DNA of 64,000 nt from Streptomyces sp. NBC_01268 (GTDB lineage: Bacteria > Actinomycetota > Actinomycetes > Streptomycetales > Streptomycetaceae). The notes below the pieces were generated by a model, which was not told the DNA's origin, ran no database searches, and saw only the letters and a program-made list of their open reading frames with translations. Below are positions 1 to 8,608 of the stretch, piece by piece. Both the position numbers and the translations under genes were made by a program. Position 1 is the first letter of the stretch. The number at the start of each line of letters is the position of its first letter. The stretch covers positions 1,302,001-1,366,000 of the forward strand of contig NZ_CP108454.1 in assembly GCF_036240795.1 (NCBI RefSeq), read 5' to 3'.

Positions 1-1328
1 ACGGCCGCCATCAGGGCTCCGCCGAGGACCGGCCGGACGCAGACCCGGACGACGGCGCGGGTGGCGATCCCGCCGCGGCGCAGCGCCAGCAGGAAGGCCG
101 GCAGCACGACGACGCCCGCGACCAGGACATGGCCGGCGGCGACCGTCCCGATGCCCCCGGCGCGGGCGGCCAGCACCAGCACGGGGACCAGGACGACCAG
201 CCAGAGCCCCTGGATGACCAGGAGCGAGCGGCGCCGGCCGATGGCGACCAGACAGTCGTACGTGAGCTCCGCGGCGATCCGGGCGAGGCCGAGGGCCATC
301 AGCCAGGGCAGCGCCTGCGCGGCGGGCAGCCACTTGGCGCCGTAGACCAGCTCCACGGCGGGCCCGGCGAGCGCGCCGAGCAGGACGCAGGCCGGGACCG
401 TGGCGCCCATCAGGATGCCCAGGGCGCTGCCGAAGCCCTGGGAGAGGGCCTTGGGGTCGTCGGCGAGCCGGGAGAAGCCGGCGAAGGAGACCCGGCGGGC
501 GGTCTCGGAGATGACCCGCACGGGCCAGCCGGCCATGTTGAAGGCGAGCATGTAGAAGCCGAGCGAGACGTTGCCGAGGACCGCGCCGACGATCATGGCG
601 TCCGCGTTGACGACGGCCAGCGCGAGCATGCTGGCGCCCGCGAGCGGCAGACCGAACCGGAGCAGCGCCCGGGCCTGTGCCGGGTCCCAGCCGAAGCGGA
701 GCATGCCGGGGGCGGCGAGGGCGCAGCCGGCGAGGGCGACGACGTTGCCCGCGACGGCGCCGCAGGCGAAGCTCATGGCGCCCCAGCCGTGGAGGGCGAG
801 GGCCAGGGTGACCGAGGTGCTGACGACGAAGTTGAGCGCGTCGATGATCATCCGGCGGCCCTGGGCGAACTCGCGGGTGAGGACGCCCGCGGGGACCTGG
901 GAGAGGCCGTCGAGCACGAGGCAGACGCACATCACCCGCAGGACCGCGGTGGCCTCGCTGGAGCCGAGCAGTCCGGCGACGGCGGGCGCGGCGGCGAACA
1001 GGCCGAGGTAGAGCAGGCCGCTGGAGACCGCACTGAGGGTGAGGACGGTCGGCGCGAACCGGCGTACGTCCCCCTCCCAGCGGACGATGGCGAGCGAGAC
1101 GCCGAGTTCGTTGGCGGAGAGCAGGACCATGAGGACGGTCTGGGCGACGCCGTAGACGCCCCAGGCGGCCGGGTCGAGGACGTATCGGACGAGCACGATG
1201 CCGGTGGCGAAGTTGCCGAGCCGCATGACCATCGTGTTGATGAGGCTCCACCGGGTCGCCGAGCGGACCTTGGTCCCCAGGGTCGCCTGGTCGCCGGGGG
1301 CGGCGGGCGCGGCGGGCGCGGTTTCCAT
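1..1328 (-). CDS. Oligosaccharide flippase (Wzx/MATE-like), C-terminus cut by window edge
   Basis: Partial integral membrane protein, at least 442 residues, read from an ATG at 1328. Successive hydrophobic segments of about 20 residues, short basic loops and an N-terminal stretch beginning ATRWSLINTMVMRLGNF are typical of the polysaccharide transport (Wzx/WzxC) branch of the MOP flippase superfamily, whose members flip lipid-linked repeat units across the membrane. It starts 17 bases after the stop of the Wzz-like gene and is the last visible gene of the exopolysaccharide operon, so it would export what the upstream enzymes build. Family assignment is firm; substrate is inferred from neighbours. 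The 3' end lies outside the window. Confidence 0.85.
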   Translation of the reverse strand, partial: METAPAAPAAPGDQATLGTKVRSATRWSLINTMVMRLGNFATGIVLVRYVLDPAAWGVYGVAQTVLMVLLSANELGVSLAIVRWEGDVRRFAPTVLTLSAVSSGLLYLGLFAAAPAVAGLLGSSEATAVLRVMCVCLVLDGLSQVPAGVLTREFAQGRRMIIDALNFVVSTSVTLALALHGWGAMSFACGAVAGNVVALAGCALAAPGMLRFGWDPAQARALLRFGLPLAGASMLALAVVNADAMIVGAVLGNVSLGFYMLAFNMAGWPVRVISETARRVSFAGFSRLADDPKALSQGFGSALGILMGATVPACVLLGALAGPAVELVYGAKWLPAAQALPWLMALGLARIAAELTYDCLVAIGRRRSLLVIQGLWLVVLVPVLVLAARAGGIGTVAAGHVLVAGVVVLPAFLLALRRGGIATRAVVRVCVRPVLGGALMAA

Positions 1329-1345
1329 CGGGAGGGGGCTCCTCG

Positions 1346-2212
1346 TCACTTCACCCAGGACGGCGGGCGTTTGGCGGGGCGGTGCTCGGCGGCGGTCTGG
1401 ACGGGCAGTTGCATGGTGGGCTGGTCGAGGGGCTGGGCGGCGGGCCGCTCGGCCGAGACCTCCGGGTCGACGAGCGGTCCGGGGCCGGCGGCCTCCTCGG
1501 GCGCCGACGGCCCCTCGGCTCCTGAGGCCCCCGAGGGCTTCGTGGACGTGGACCCCGACGGCTCCGTGGACCCCGCTGCCTCCGCGGCCTCGGTCTGGCG
1601 GTGCTTCGCCGGGGCGCCGTGGCGGCGGCGTGCCTCCACGAAGAAGGTCGCGACGAGGCTGAGGACGAAGCCGAGTCCGGCGGCCATGACCAGGTACTGG
1701 ACCTTGGACTTCAGCTGGGCCTGGGGTTCCTGCGGCGGCACGATCGTGGTCAGCCGGATCATGGAGTCCGGCTCGACCTTCTGGTCGGCCTGCAGGTCCT
1801 TCAGCCGCTGCGCGGTGTACGCCATCAGCGTCGTGTTGGCCTTCAGGACGGAGTCCGGGTCGTCACCGGTCACGGTGAGCCAGAGCAGCGGCCCCTGGGC
1901 GTTGTCCGCGATCTTCGCCTCGTACTTCTCGGTGAGCCCCTTCTCCTTCAGTTCGGTGACCGACACGTCGGAGTTCACGTTGCGGGCGAGGCTGTCGGCC
2001 ATGCCCGTCAGCGAGGGCTCCATGCTCAGGAAGGGGTTGCCGTCGGCCGCCGCCCCCTTGCGGGAGTTGAGCAGCGCGACGGTGCTCTGCGACTCGTACG
2101 AGGTGGGGACGGAGAACCACGCCCCCGCCGTCAGGCCGGCCGTGAGCAGCAGCCCGGGCACGAGGACGTACCACCGCCGGCACATGACCCGGAAGATCTC
2201 TGCGAGGTCCAT
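1346..2212 (-). CDS. Wzz-like chain-length determinant / polysaccharide co-polymerase
   Basis: 288 residues. A first membrane helix (YVLVPGLLLTAGLTAGAWF) lies about 20 residues in, followed by a periplasmic-side domain starting with the Wzz-typical PTSYESQSTVALLN, and a second helix near residue 190 (VQYLVMAAGLGFVLSLVATF). This is the two-helix architecture of polysaccharide co-polymerases that set glycan chain length. There is no tyrosine kinase domain; after the second helix comes a low-complexity cytoplasmic tail rich in Ser, Pro, Glu and Ala. The start at 2212 is chosen over an upstream in-frame ATG (2251) because a run AGGGGGGA sits 6-8 bases before it. It lies in the exopolysaccharide operon between the epimerase and the flippase. 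Confidence 0.8.
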   Translation of the reverse strand: MDLAEIFRVMCRRWYVLVPGLLLTAGLTAGAWFSVPTSYESQSTVALLNSRKGAAADGNPFLSMEPSLTGMADSLARNVNSDVSVTELKEKGLTEKYEAKIADNAQGPLLWLTVTGDDPDSVLKANTTLMAYTAQRLKDLQADQKVEPDSMIRLTTIVPPQEPQAQLKSKVQYLVMAAGLGFVLSLVATFFVEARRRHGAPAKHRQTEAAEAAGSTEPSGSTSTKPSGASGAEGPSAPEEAAGPGPLVDPEVSAERPAAQPLDQPTMQLPVQTAAEHRPAKRPPSWVK

Positions 2213-2323
2213 GGCGTTCCCCCCTGCGCCCCCGATGTGGCGGCTGCTCAACTGCCGTACCGCTCATGAGGATAGGTGGGATCGCGACAGGTTGTGAGCC
2301 CTTCGCGATCACCACGTCTGCGG

Positions 2324-3562
2324 TCAACGGTGGTCGGTGGGCCGCGGGCGGACGCCCGCGGTCCCTCCTTCCAGCAGGACCCGGGCGATCCGGTCCCCCG
2401 CGTGCCCGTCCCACAGGGCGGGGCGGCGGGCCGGCGGGGGGTTCTCCAGGAGGCGTACGGCGGTGGCCAGAATCCGCTGTGGATCGCGGCCGGCGAGGAC
2501 GTTGGTGCCCTCGTCGACCGTGATCGGCCGCTCGGTGTTGTCCCGCAGGGTCACACAGGGCACGCCGAGCGCGGTGGTCTCCTCCTGGACGCCGCCGGAG
2601 TCGGTGAGGACGATCCGGGCGCCGGCCTGGAGGGCGATGAAGTCGAGGTACCCGGCCGGCGGGACGAGCCGGATGCCGCCGGGCACGCCGAGCGCGTTCA
2701 GCCGCTCGGCCGCCCTGGGGTGCACGGGCAGCACGAGCGGGCAGTGCGCGGCGACCTCGCCGAGCCCCTTGAGGAGCCCGGCGAGCACCTCGGGGTCGTC
2801 CACGTTGGCCGGCCGGTGCAGGGTGACCAGGCCGTACGCGCCGGGGGTGACGCCGTGGCGGGCGAGGGCGTCGGTGGCGAGGGCGCGCTCGCGGTTGGCG
2901 AACAGCGTGTCGATCATGACGTTGCCGACGACGTGGATCTGGTCGTCGTGGTAGCCCTCGGCGCGCAGGTTCTCGGCCGCGTCGTCGGAGGGGGCGAGGA
3001 GGTAGTCGCTGATCCGGTCGGTGGCGACCCGGTTGACCTCCTCCGGCATCGACCAGTCGCGGCTGCGCAGTCCGGCCTCCACGTGGGCGAGGAGCGGGCC
3101 CGCCTTGGCCGTGACCAGGGCGCAGGCCAGCGTGGAGTTCACGTCGCCGACCACCACGACGAGGTCGGGGGCGAGTTCGGTGACGAGCGGTTCGAACGCG
3201 GCCATGACGCGGCCCGTCTGCACGGCGTGGCTGCCGGAGCCGACGCCGAGGAAGCGGTCGGGCGGGCGCAGCCCGAGGTCGCGGAAGAAGACGTCGTTCA
3301 TCGCCGGGTCGTAGTGCTGTCCGGTGTGGACGAGGAGGACCTCGGCTCCCCTGGCCTCCAGGGCGTCCATCACCGGCTTGATCTTCATGTAGTTGGGGCG
3401 CGCGCCGGCGACGCAGACGACCCTCTTGACCTGCGTGCCGTGCATGCCGTGCGTGTCCTGCATTCCCTGCGGTCCCTGCGTTCCGTCCGTGTGGCCTGTG
3501 AGGGCTGTGCTGCTCGTGATGTTCGTGTTGCCTGTGCTGCTCGTGATGCTCGTATCGGCCAT
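2324..3562 (-). CDS. wecB: UDP-N-acetylglucosamine 2-epimerase (non-hydrolysing)
   Basis: 412 residues. Interconverts UDP-GlcNAc and UDP-ManNAc in the cytoplasm. Family landmarks are visible: RPNYMKIKPVMDAL at the start of the fold, HTGQHYD, GDVNSTLACAL, HVEAGLRS, PEEVNR, TDSGGVQEE and the ligand-binding glutamates around ERPITVDEGTN. The first roughly 42 residues before VKRVVCVAG are low complexity (Thr, Ser, Asn, Gly rich) and not part of the fold; no in-frame start lies directly at the fold border, so the ATG at 3562, five bases after the dehydrogenase stop, is used. ATGs close to the fold (for example MHGTQ) are alternatives. Together with the dehydrogenase and WecG homologue it makes a ManNAcA donor pathway. 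Confidence 0.9.
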   Translation of the reverse strand: MADTSITSSTGNTNITSSTALTGHTDGTQGPQGMQDTHGMHGTQVKRVVCVAGARPNYMKIKPVMDALEARGAEVLLVHTGQHYDPAMNDVFFRDLGLRPPDRFLGVGSGSHAVQTGRVMAAFEPLVTELAPDLVVVVGDVNSTLACALVTAKAGPLLAHVEAGLRSRDWSMPEEVNRVATDRISDYLLAPSDDAAENLRAEGYHDDQIHVVGNVMIDTLFANRERALATDALARHGVTPGAYGLVTLHRPANVDDPEVLAGLLKGLGEVAAHCPLVLPVHPRAAERLNALGVPGGIRLVPPAGYLDFIALQAGARIVLTDSGGVQEETTALGVPCVTLRDNTERPITVDEGTNVLAGRDPQRILATAVRLLENPPPARRPALWDGHAGDRIARVLLEGGTAGVRPRPTDHR

Positions 3563-3567
3563 GCGGT

Positions 3568-4824
3568 TCAGAGCACCTCGATCCTGGATCCGCTCAGCCG
3601 GCTCCGGCAGTCGAGCACGTAGTCGGCGTGGGCCTCGATGAGCTCGTAGTCGAAGGCGTCGTGGTCGGTGATGAGCACGACGGCGTCGGCGGCGGCCAGT
3701 TCCTCCTTGCTGAGCTCGACCCGGACGAGCCGGTTGTCGACCCGGTGGCCCTCGACGACGTGCGGGTCGGCGGCGCGGACCTCCGCGCCCATGTCGAGCA
3801 GGAGCTGGGAGATGCGCAGCGCGGGCGACTCCCGGGCGTCGCCGGTGTTCTTCTTGTAGGCGAGGCCGAGCAGCAGGATGCGCGAGCCGTTGACGGCCCG
3901 CTTGCGCGTGTTGAAGGCGTTGACCAGGCGCCGGGTCACGTAGTCCGGCATGTGGTTGTTGATGTCGTTGGCGAGTTCGACGAAGCGGAAGCTGGTGCCG
4001 AGTTCGCGCTGCACGTGCCAGGAGAGGTACGAGGGGTCGATGGGCAGGCAGTGGCCGCCGACGCCGGGTCCGGGGGTGAAGCGCATGAAGCCGAAGGGCT
4101 TGCTGGAGGCGGCGTCGATGGCCTGCCACACGTCGATGTCGAGGTGCCGGGCGAACATGGCTATCTCGTTGACCAGCGCGATGTTCACGTGCCGGAAGGT
4201 GTTCTCCAGCAGCTTGGCGAGTTCGGCCTCCTTGGGCGAGCTCACCGGCACCGTGGTCTCGACGAGTCCGTCGTAGAACTTCCGGACCGCCTTGAGGGAG
4301 GCCTTGTCCACTCCGGAGACCACCTTGGGGGTCTGCTCGAAGCCCCAGACCGGGTTGCCCGGGTCGATGCGCTCCGGGCTGTAGCCGAGGTGGAAGTCGG
4401 CTCCGGCGACGAGCCCCGAGCCCTCTTCCAGGAGCGGTCCGAAGAGCTCCTGGGTGGTGCCGGGGTAGGTGGTCGACTCCAGGATGACGGTCGCGCCGGG
4501 GCGCAGGTAGCGGGCGAGGTCGCGGGCCGACTCCTCGATGTAGCGGAGGTCGGGGGTGCCCTCGTGCAGCGGGGTCGGCACGGTGACGACGGCGACGTCG
4601 AAGCCGCCGCAGTCGCGCACGGCGTCGCTCGCCCGGTAGGTGCCGGCCTCCAGGGCCGCCTTCAGGCGCTCGGAGGTGACGTCCTCGACGTACGACTCGC
4701 CCGCGGCGAGGCTCTTGACCCGCTCGGTGTCCACGTCGTAGCCGATCACCTCGTGACCGGTCTCGGCGGCACGGATGGCGAGCGGCAGGCCGACATAGCC
4801 CTGTCCAACCACGACGACGCGCAT
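3568..4824 (-). CDS. Nucleotide-sugar 6-dehydrogenase (UDP-ManNAc/UDP-GlcNAc type)
   Basis: 418 residues. NAD-dependent two-step oxidation of the C6 hydroxyl of a UDP-sugar to the uronic acid. Seen: N-terminal Rossmann motif GQGYVGLP, the EST motif (ILESTTYPGTT), the catalytic cysteine in GPGVGGHCLPIDPSYL, and the C-terminal UDP-binding domain with LGLAYKKNTGDARESP. The glycine-rich catalytic motif resembles WecC/WbpA/WbpO enzymes on N-acetylhexosamines rather than plain UDP-glucose dehydrogenases. The ATG at 4824 overlaps the wecG stop (TGATG) and has AGGGAG five bases upstream; an ATG one codon earlier is also possible. Between WecG and WecB genes its likely product is UDP-ManNAcA, but UDP-GlcNAcA cannot be excluded. 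Confidence 0.88.
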   Translation of the reverse strand: MRVVVVGQGYVGLPLAIRAAETGHEVIGYDVDTERVKSLAAGESYVEDVTSERLKAALEAGTYRASDAVRDCGGFDVAVVTVPTPLHEGTPDLRYIEESARDLARYLRPGATVILESTTYPGTTQELFGPLLEEGSGLVAGADFHLGYSPERIDPGNPVWGFEQTPKVVSGVDKASLKAVRKFYDGLVETTVPVSSPKEAELAKLLENTFRHVNIALVNEIAMFARHLDIDVWQAIDAASSKPFGFMRFTPGPGVGGHCLPIDPSYLSWHVQRELGTSFRFVELANDINNHMPDYVTRRLVNAFNTRKRAVNGSRILLLGLAYKKNTGDARESPALRISQLLLDMGAEVRAADPHVVEGHRVDNRLVRVELSKEELAAADAVVLITDHDAFDYELIEAHADYVLDCRSRLSGSRIEVL

Positions 4825-5639
4825 CATGACTCCCTGCTGGCGGTGCTGACCGGGGTGACCTGGGTGATCAAGGGGCGGGGGCGTATCAGCTCCCGGCCCG
4901 TCATCAGGGCGAAGGAGACGTTGGTGGTGAGGTAGCGGCGGCCCAGCCTGCGCGGCTCCTGGAGCGCGCGGTAGAGCCACTCGAAGCCGAGCCGCTGCCA
5001 GCGTTCGGGAGCGCGGCGGGTGAGTCCGGCGAGGATGTCGAAGGAGCCGCCGACCCCGTGCACGAGCGCCACCTTGCTGCGCTCTCCGTAACCGGCGGTG
5101 AAGATCTCCTTCTTGGGTGAGGTCATGCCGAGGAACAGCATGTGGGCGCCGCTCTCGGCGATCGCGTCGGCGATGGCGGGCTGGTCGGTGTCGTCGAAGT
5201 AGCCGTGTCGGCTGCCGGCCACGCGCAGGCCGGGGAAGCGCACGGCGACCCGGCGGAGCATCTCGTCCAGGACGGGCTGCTTGGCGCCGAGGAAGTAGAC
5301 GGAGAGTCCGGCGGCCTCGGCCTCGCCGAGCAGCCGGGTGAACAGGTCGATGCCGGCGACGCGTTCGGGCAACGGGCGGCGCAGCAGCCGGCCGGCCCAG
5401 ACGACGGCCTGCCCGTCGGCGAGCACGAGGTCGCAGCCGGAGACGGCCCGGGCGAGCGCGGGATCGCGTCGCATGTTGACCAGTTTGGCGGCGTTCACCA
5501 CGCCGATCTCCAGGCGCTCGCCGGCCCGCACGGCGGTGAGGCAGCGGTCGACGGTCTCGTCCATGGTGAGTGCGTCGAGCCGTACGCCGAAGAGGGTCTG
5601 ACGGTTCGTCAGTCTCCTGGCCCGTGGGTCCGGGGTCAT
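4824..5639 (-). CDS. WecG/TagA/CpsF family glycosyltransferase
   Basis: 271 residues, GT26 family. Members transfer ManNAc or ManNAcA from the UDP-sugar to a GlcNAc-polyprenyl lipid (WecG in enterobacterial common antigen, TagA in teichoic acid). Typical motifs are present: GVVNAAKLVNMRRDP, the catalytic-region LADGQAVVW, PERVAGIDLF, VYFLGAKQ, GYFDD, and LFLGMTSPKKE. The ATG overlaps the stop of the upstream alpha-toroid gene by four bases (ATGA), and its own stop overlaps the dehydrogenase start, so translation is probably coupled through this part of the operon. In context it would attach the acidic sugar made by the next two genes. Confidence 0.88.
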   Translation of the reverse strand: MTPDPRARRLTNRQTLFGVRLDALTMDETVDRCLTAVRAGERLEIGVVNAAKLVNMRRDPALARAVSGCDLVLADGQAVVWAGRLLRRPLPERVAGIDLFTRLLGEAEAAGLSVYFLGAKQPVLDEMLRRVAVRFPGLRVAGSRHGYFDDTDQPAIADAIAESGAHMLFLGMTSPKKEIFTAGYGERSKVALVHGVGGSFDILAGLTRRAPERWQRLGFEWLYRALQEPRRLGRRYLTTNVSFALMTGRELIRPRPLITQVTPVSTASRES

Positions 5640-6832
5640 CTGCCGATCCCTCCCAGCCAGGCGAAGAGCATCCAGCCGAACTCGTACGGGCGGCACTCGC
5701 GGTCCACCGCCGTGGGCCGGAACACCCCGTCGAGCGGGGCGAGCCGGAGGCCGGGGGCGACCCGGGTGGTCAGCCCGCGGGCGGCGCGCACGGCCTTCTT
5801 CGGGTCGCCGCGGTACACCTTGCGCCAGGTGACGCCGAGGTCGTCCAGGATCATCGGCTCGGAGGCGCCGGCCGCGGCGAGTTCGGGCACGTCGGTCATC
5901 CAGCGCAGGCCCTTGCGGATCGGCTCGCCGAAGTCGGTGCCGCCGGCCTCGGCCAGGTCGAGGAGGGCGGTCGGGGCCATGGCGTGCTGGTGCACGCTGT
6001 AGACCGGGTAGCCCTCGACGACGGTGCCGCGGCGGGCGTCGTAGTGCCACCACCACTGACCGCCGTCGCCCTGGAGGGCGCAGATGCGGGTGGCGCAGGC
6101 GTCGGCGGCGGCGAGCGCCTCCGGGTCGTCGCCGCTCGCGTGGGCGCGGGCCAGCGCCTGCAGCGGGTAGGTCTGGTCGGCGAAGCAGCCGATGTGCGCG
6201 CGGTACCAGGGGTTGAGGCCGGGTCCGGTGGCGTGCGGGAAGAGCGGGCTGGTGCCGATCCGGGCGCGGAGCAGCCGGTCGCGGGCGCCCCGCAGCCGGT
6301 CCTCGACGTCGAGCGTGCCGCGGGCGGCGGCGAGCGCGGACAGCACCCAGGCGGCCTCGACGGTGTACTGGGGGCGGCCGGGCTCGTCCAGGGCGGTGAC
6401 CCGGTCGAGGGCGTCGGACAGCTTGGGATGGCCGGTCTCGGCGGCGGCCCAGGCGATCAGGGCCGCGTCGCCGAGGTTGCGCACCCCGGGGAGCCGCTCG
6501 ATCAGTTCGCCGGCGAACTCCTCGGCGGTGTGGCCGCCGAGCACGACGCGCTGCCGCTCCAGGGGCAGGAAGCGGGCGCCGAGCGCGGTGATGGCGGCGT
6601 AGCGGATGCTGGTGCCGCGCTGTTCGAGACGGACGGAGCCGTCCTCGGCGCGGTGGCCGGCCCGGGTGAAGACGAAGCCGGTCCCCTCCGGCAGGAGCAT
6701 GGCGGGGAGTCCCCGCTCGGCCACCGCGAGCAGTCGGGTGGCGAGGTCGTGGAGCGGCCGGTCCGCTCTCGCGAGCTCCGTCATCCGTGAACTGCTTGGA
6801 CTGTCGGGTGTGTTGGCAGGACGATCGGACAC
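5636..6832 (-). CDS. Alpha/alpha-toroid (prenyltransferase/squalene-cyclase-like fold) protein of the EPS operon
   Basis: About 398 residues; function unknown. Repeating Ala/Leu helices with small loops, and a segment GDGGQWWWHYD followed by a second helix-rich block ending in RPYEFGWMLFAWLGG, suggest an alpha/alpha-barrel such as the squalene-hopene cyclase/prenyltransferase or glycoside hydrolase toroids. No signal peptide is seen. The GTG at 6832 is preferred because GAGGGGGG lies just upstream; the ATG at 6784 is an alternative with poor spacing signal. It is the first gene of the exopolysaccharide operon and overlaps wecG by four bases, so a role in making or trimming the glycan is inferred only from position. 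Confidence 0.65.
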   Translation of the reverse strand: MSDRPANTPDSPSSSRMTELARADRPLHDLATRLLAVAERGLPAMLLPEGTGFVFTRAGHRAEDGSVRLEQRGTSIRYAAITALGARFLPLERQRVVLGGHTAEEFAGELIERLPGVRNLGDAALIAWAAAETGHPKLSDALDRVTALDEPGRPQYTVEAAWVLSALAAARGTLDVEDRLRGARDRLLRARIGTSPLFPHATGPGLNPWYRAHIGCFADQTYPLQALARAHASGDDPEALAAADACATRICALQGDGGQWWWHYDARRGTVVEGYPVYSVHQHAMAPTALLDLAEAGGTDFGEPIRKGLRWMTDVPELAAAGASEPMILDDLGVTWRKVYRGDPKKAVRAARGLTTRVAPGLRLAPLDGVFRPTAVDRECRPYEFGWMLFAWLGGIGR

Positions 6833-7312
6833 ACCCACCCCCCTCGGGTCGGTTCGGATCAGGGCGCTGATCCGGATCGGCTGGCTTGTGGCGCGCTTGC
6901 GAAGTTGCCTGGGTGCGCTCGGTGGTGGCGTGGGCGGACCGGCGCTCGCGCACGACGGACGCGCGGCACCCTGGAGGGATGCCGCAGCTGCGCGTCGGCG
7001 CGCGTGACCTCTACTCGGCGGCTCCCCGGCCGCGACGAACATGACGATGAGGACAGTCGGCATCGAAGCGACGGAGCTTCGGCCTCCTGCCGGTGGAACC
7101 CCCCACGGACACCCCCAGCGCACAGCGCGAACGTTGTGCTCAACTCGCAGCGTACAACGGGAAGATAGGCCTACAACACGGTGTCGATGAGGCCTTTCGA
7201 GGAATTGGTCGCAAGCAGTCGCTAAGCCGCACCGATCGCGCCTAACTCCCGGGCGGTCAGCGGTTACAGTGGGCGCGCGATCACCCGCTCACGCCCGTTG
7301 GGGTCCTTCACC
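6833..7312. other. Divergent intergenic region upstream of EPS operon and MFS gene
   Basis: About 480 bases without a gene I can support. The part around 7140-7260 is more AT-rich than its surroundings, as expected for divergent promoters. It holds a dyad CGTTGT (7132-7137) / ACAACG (7154-7159) with a 16-base spacer, which could bind a regulator of the operon. Short open frames here (for example 6859-7143 on the minus strand) have no ribosome-binding site and no recognisable protein features. Confidence 0.4.
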
Positions 7313-8608
7313 GTGTATCTGGCCGACCGCTCCACACCGCAGGGGGCCGCCTCCGCGCGGGACCGTCTGCGCGGTACGGCCCGGGCGGTCTCCCCGACCG
7401 TGCTGGCGCTCGGCACGGTCAGCCTGGTCACCGACGTCTCCACGGAGATGGTCACGGCGGTGCTGCCGCTCTACCTCGTCATGGGACTCGGGCTCAGCCC
7501 GCTCGGCTTCGGCATGCTCGACGGGGTCCAGAACGGGGTGAGCGCCCTGGTCCAGCTCACCGGCGGTCACCTGGCCGACCGGGTGCGCAACCACAAGCTG
7601 ATCGCGGGCATCGGGTACGGCCTGTCGGCGCTGGTGAAGCCGCTCCTCCTGGTCCACCACCTCGGCGCGCTGGGCGTCGCCCTGGCCCTGGACCGCACCG
7701 GCAAGGGCCTGCGGACGGCGCCGCGCGACGCGCTGATCTCGTTGTCGGTGCCGCCGGAGCGGCAGGGGCGGGCGTTCGGTCTGCACCGGGCGATGGACAC
7801 CACGGGGGCGCTGCTCGGGCCGATCGTCGCGTTCCTGATCCTGGGCGTGGCGGCGGGCGGTTACGACGCGGTGTTCGCGGTCAGCGGCTGTGTGGCGGCG
7901 CTCGGGGTGCTGGTCCTGCTGCTTTTCGTACCGAGCGGAAAGAACTCCCCCGTCACCGGAGAGGCCCCCTCGGACGCCGGGGCCGTTCCCGAGGAACGGC
8001 CGGACCTGCGGGCCGCGTTCGGCCTGCTGCGGGGCCGCCGGCTGCGGGTCCTGTTCGGCTGCGCGGTGCTGCTCGGACTGACCACCGTGAGCGACGCGTT
8101 CCTCTACCTGCTGCTGCAACGCCGCACGGGGGTGGCGGAGCAGTTGTTCCCGCTGCTCCCGCTCGGCACGGCCGCGGTCTTCCTGCTGCTCGCGGTGCCC
8201 GCCGGGCGACTGGCGGACCGGATCGGGCGGCGGACGGTGTTCCTCGCCGGGCACGCCGGACTGCTCCTCGGCTACGCGCTGCTGCTGTGGGCGCCCGCCG
8301 TCCCCGCCCTGCCGTACCTGGTGCTCGCCCTGCACGGCGCGTTCTACGCCGCGACCGACGGCGTGCTGCCGGCGGCCGTCGCCGCGGTGGTGCCGGAGCG
8401 GCTGCGGGCCAGCGGCATCGCCCTGGTCGGCACCGGTCAGGCACTGGCCCGCTTCTGCTGCTCCCTGGCCTTCGGCGCGGTGTGGGCCGCGTGGGGCGAC
8501 GGCCCGGCGCTCGCCTCGGCGGCCGTCGGCCTCGCCTGCTGCGCGACGATCGCCGGTGTCGCGCTGCGCCCGACGGGAGATCCACGATCGACGGGAGTTC
8601 CGCGATGA
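7313..8608 (+). CDS. MFS transporter
   Basis: About 431 residues with twelve predicted membrane helices. The loop between helices 2 and 3 carries GGHLADRVRNHK and the one between helices 8 and 9 RLADRIGRRT, the two copies of the major facilitator signature. An early motif TDVSTEMVTAVLPLYL and RTGKGLRTAPRDALIS resemble the subgroup of MFS proteins of unknown substrate found beside TolB-like proteins. Start is uncertain: GTG at 7313 with GGGG upstream is used, TTG at 7298 is the longer option. The stop overlaps the ATG of the next gene by four bases, so the two are translationally coupled. Confidence 0.82.
   Translation: MYLADRSTPQGAASARDRLRGTARAVSPTVLALGTVSLVTDVSTEMVTAVLPLYLVMGLGLSPLGFGMLDGVQNGVSALVQLTGGHLADRVRNHKLIAGIGYGLSALVKPLLLVHHLGALGVALALDRTGKGLRTAPRDALISLSVPPERQGRAFGLHRAMDTTGALLGPIVAFLILGVAAGGYDAVFAVSGCVAALGVLVLLLFVPSGKNSPVTGEAPSDAGAVPEERPDLRAAFGLLRGRRLRVLFGCAVLLGLTTVSDAFLYLLLQRRTGVAEQLFPLLPLGTAAVFLLLAVPAGRLADRIGRRTVFLAGHAGLLLGYALLLWAPAVPALPYLVLALHGAFYAATDGVLPAAVAAVVPERLRASGIALVGTGQALARFCCSLAFGAVWAAWGDGPALASAAVGLACCATIAGVALRPTGDPRSTGVPR

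Noticed and set aside
129..2297. 722-codon plus-strand frame opposite the flippase and Wzz-like genes
   Set aside because: Gly/Glu/Asp/Arg-rich low complexity typical of antisense GC-rich reading; the minus strand carries clear membrane-protein families.
6859..7143. 94-codon minus-strand frame in the EPS promoter region
   Set aside because: No ribosome-binding site, biased composition and no recognisable domain.
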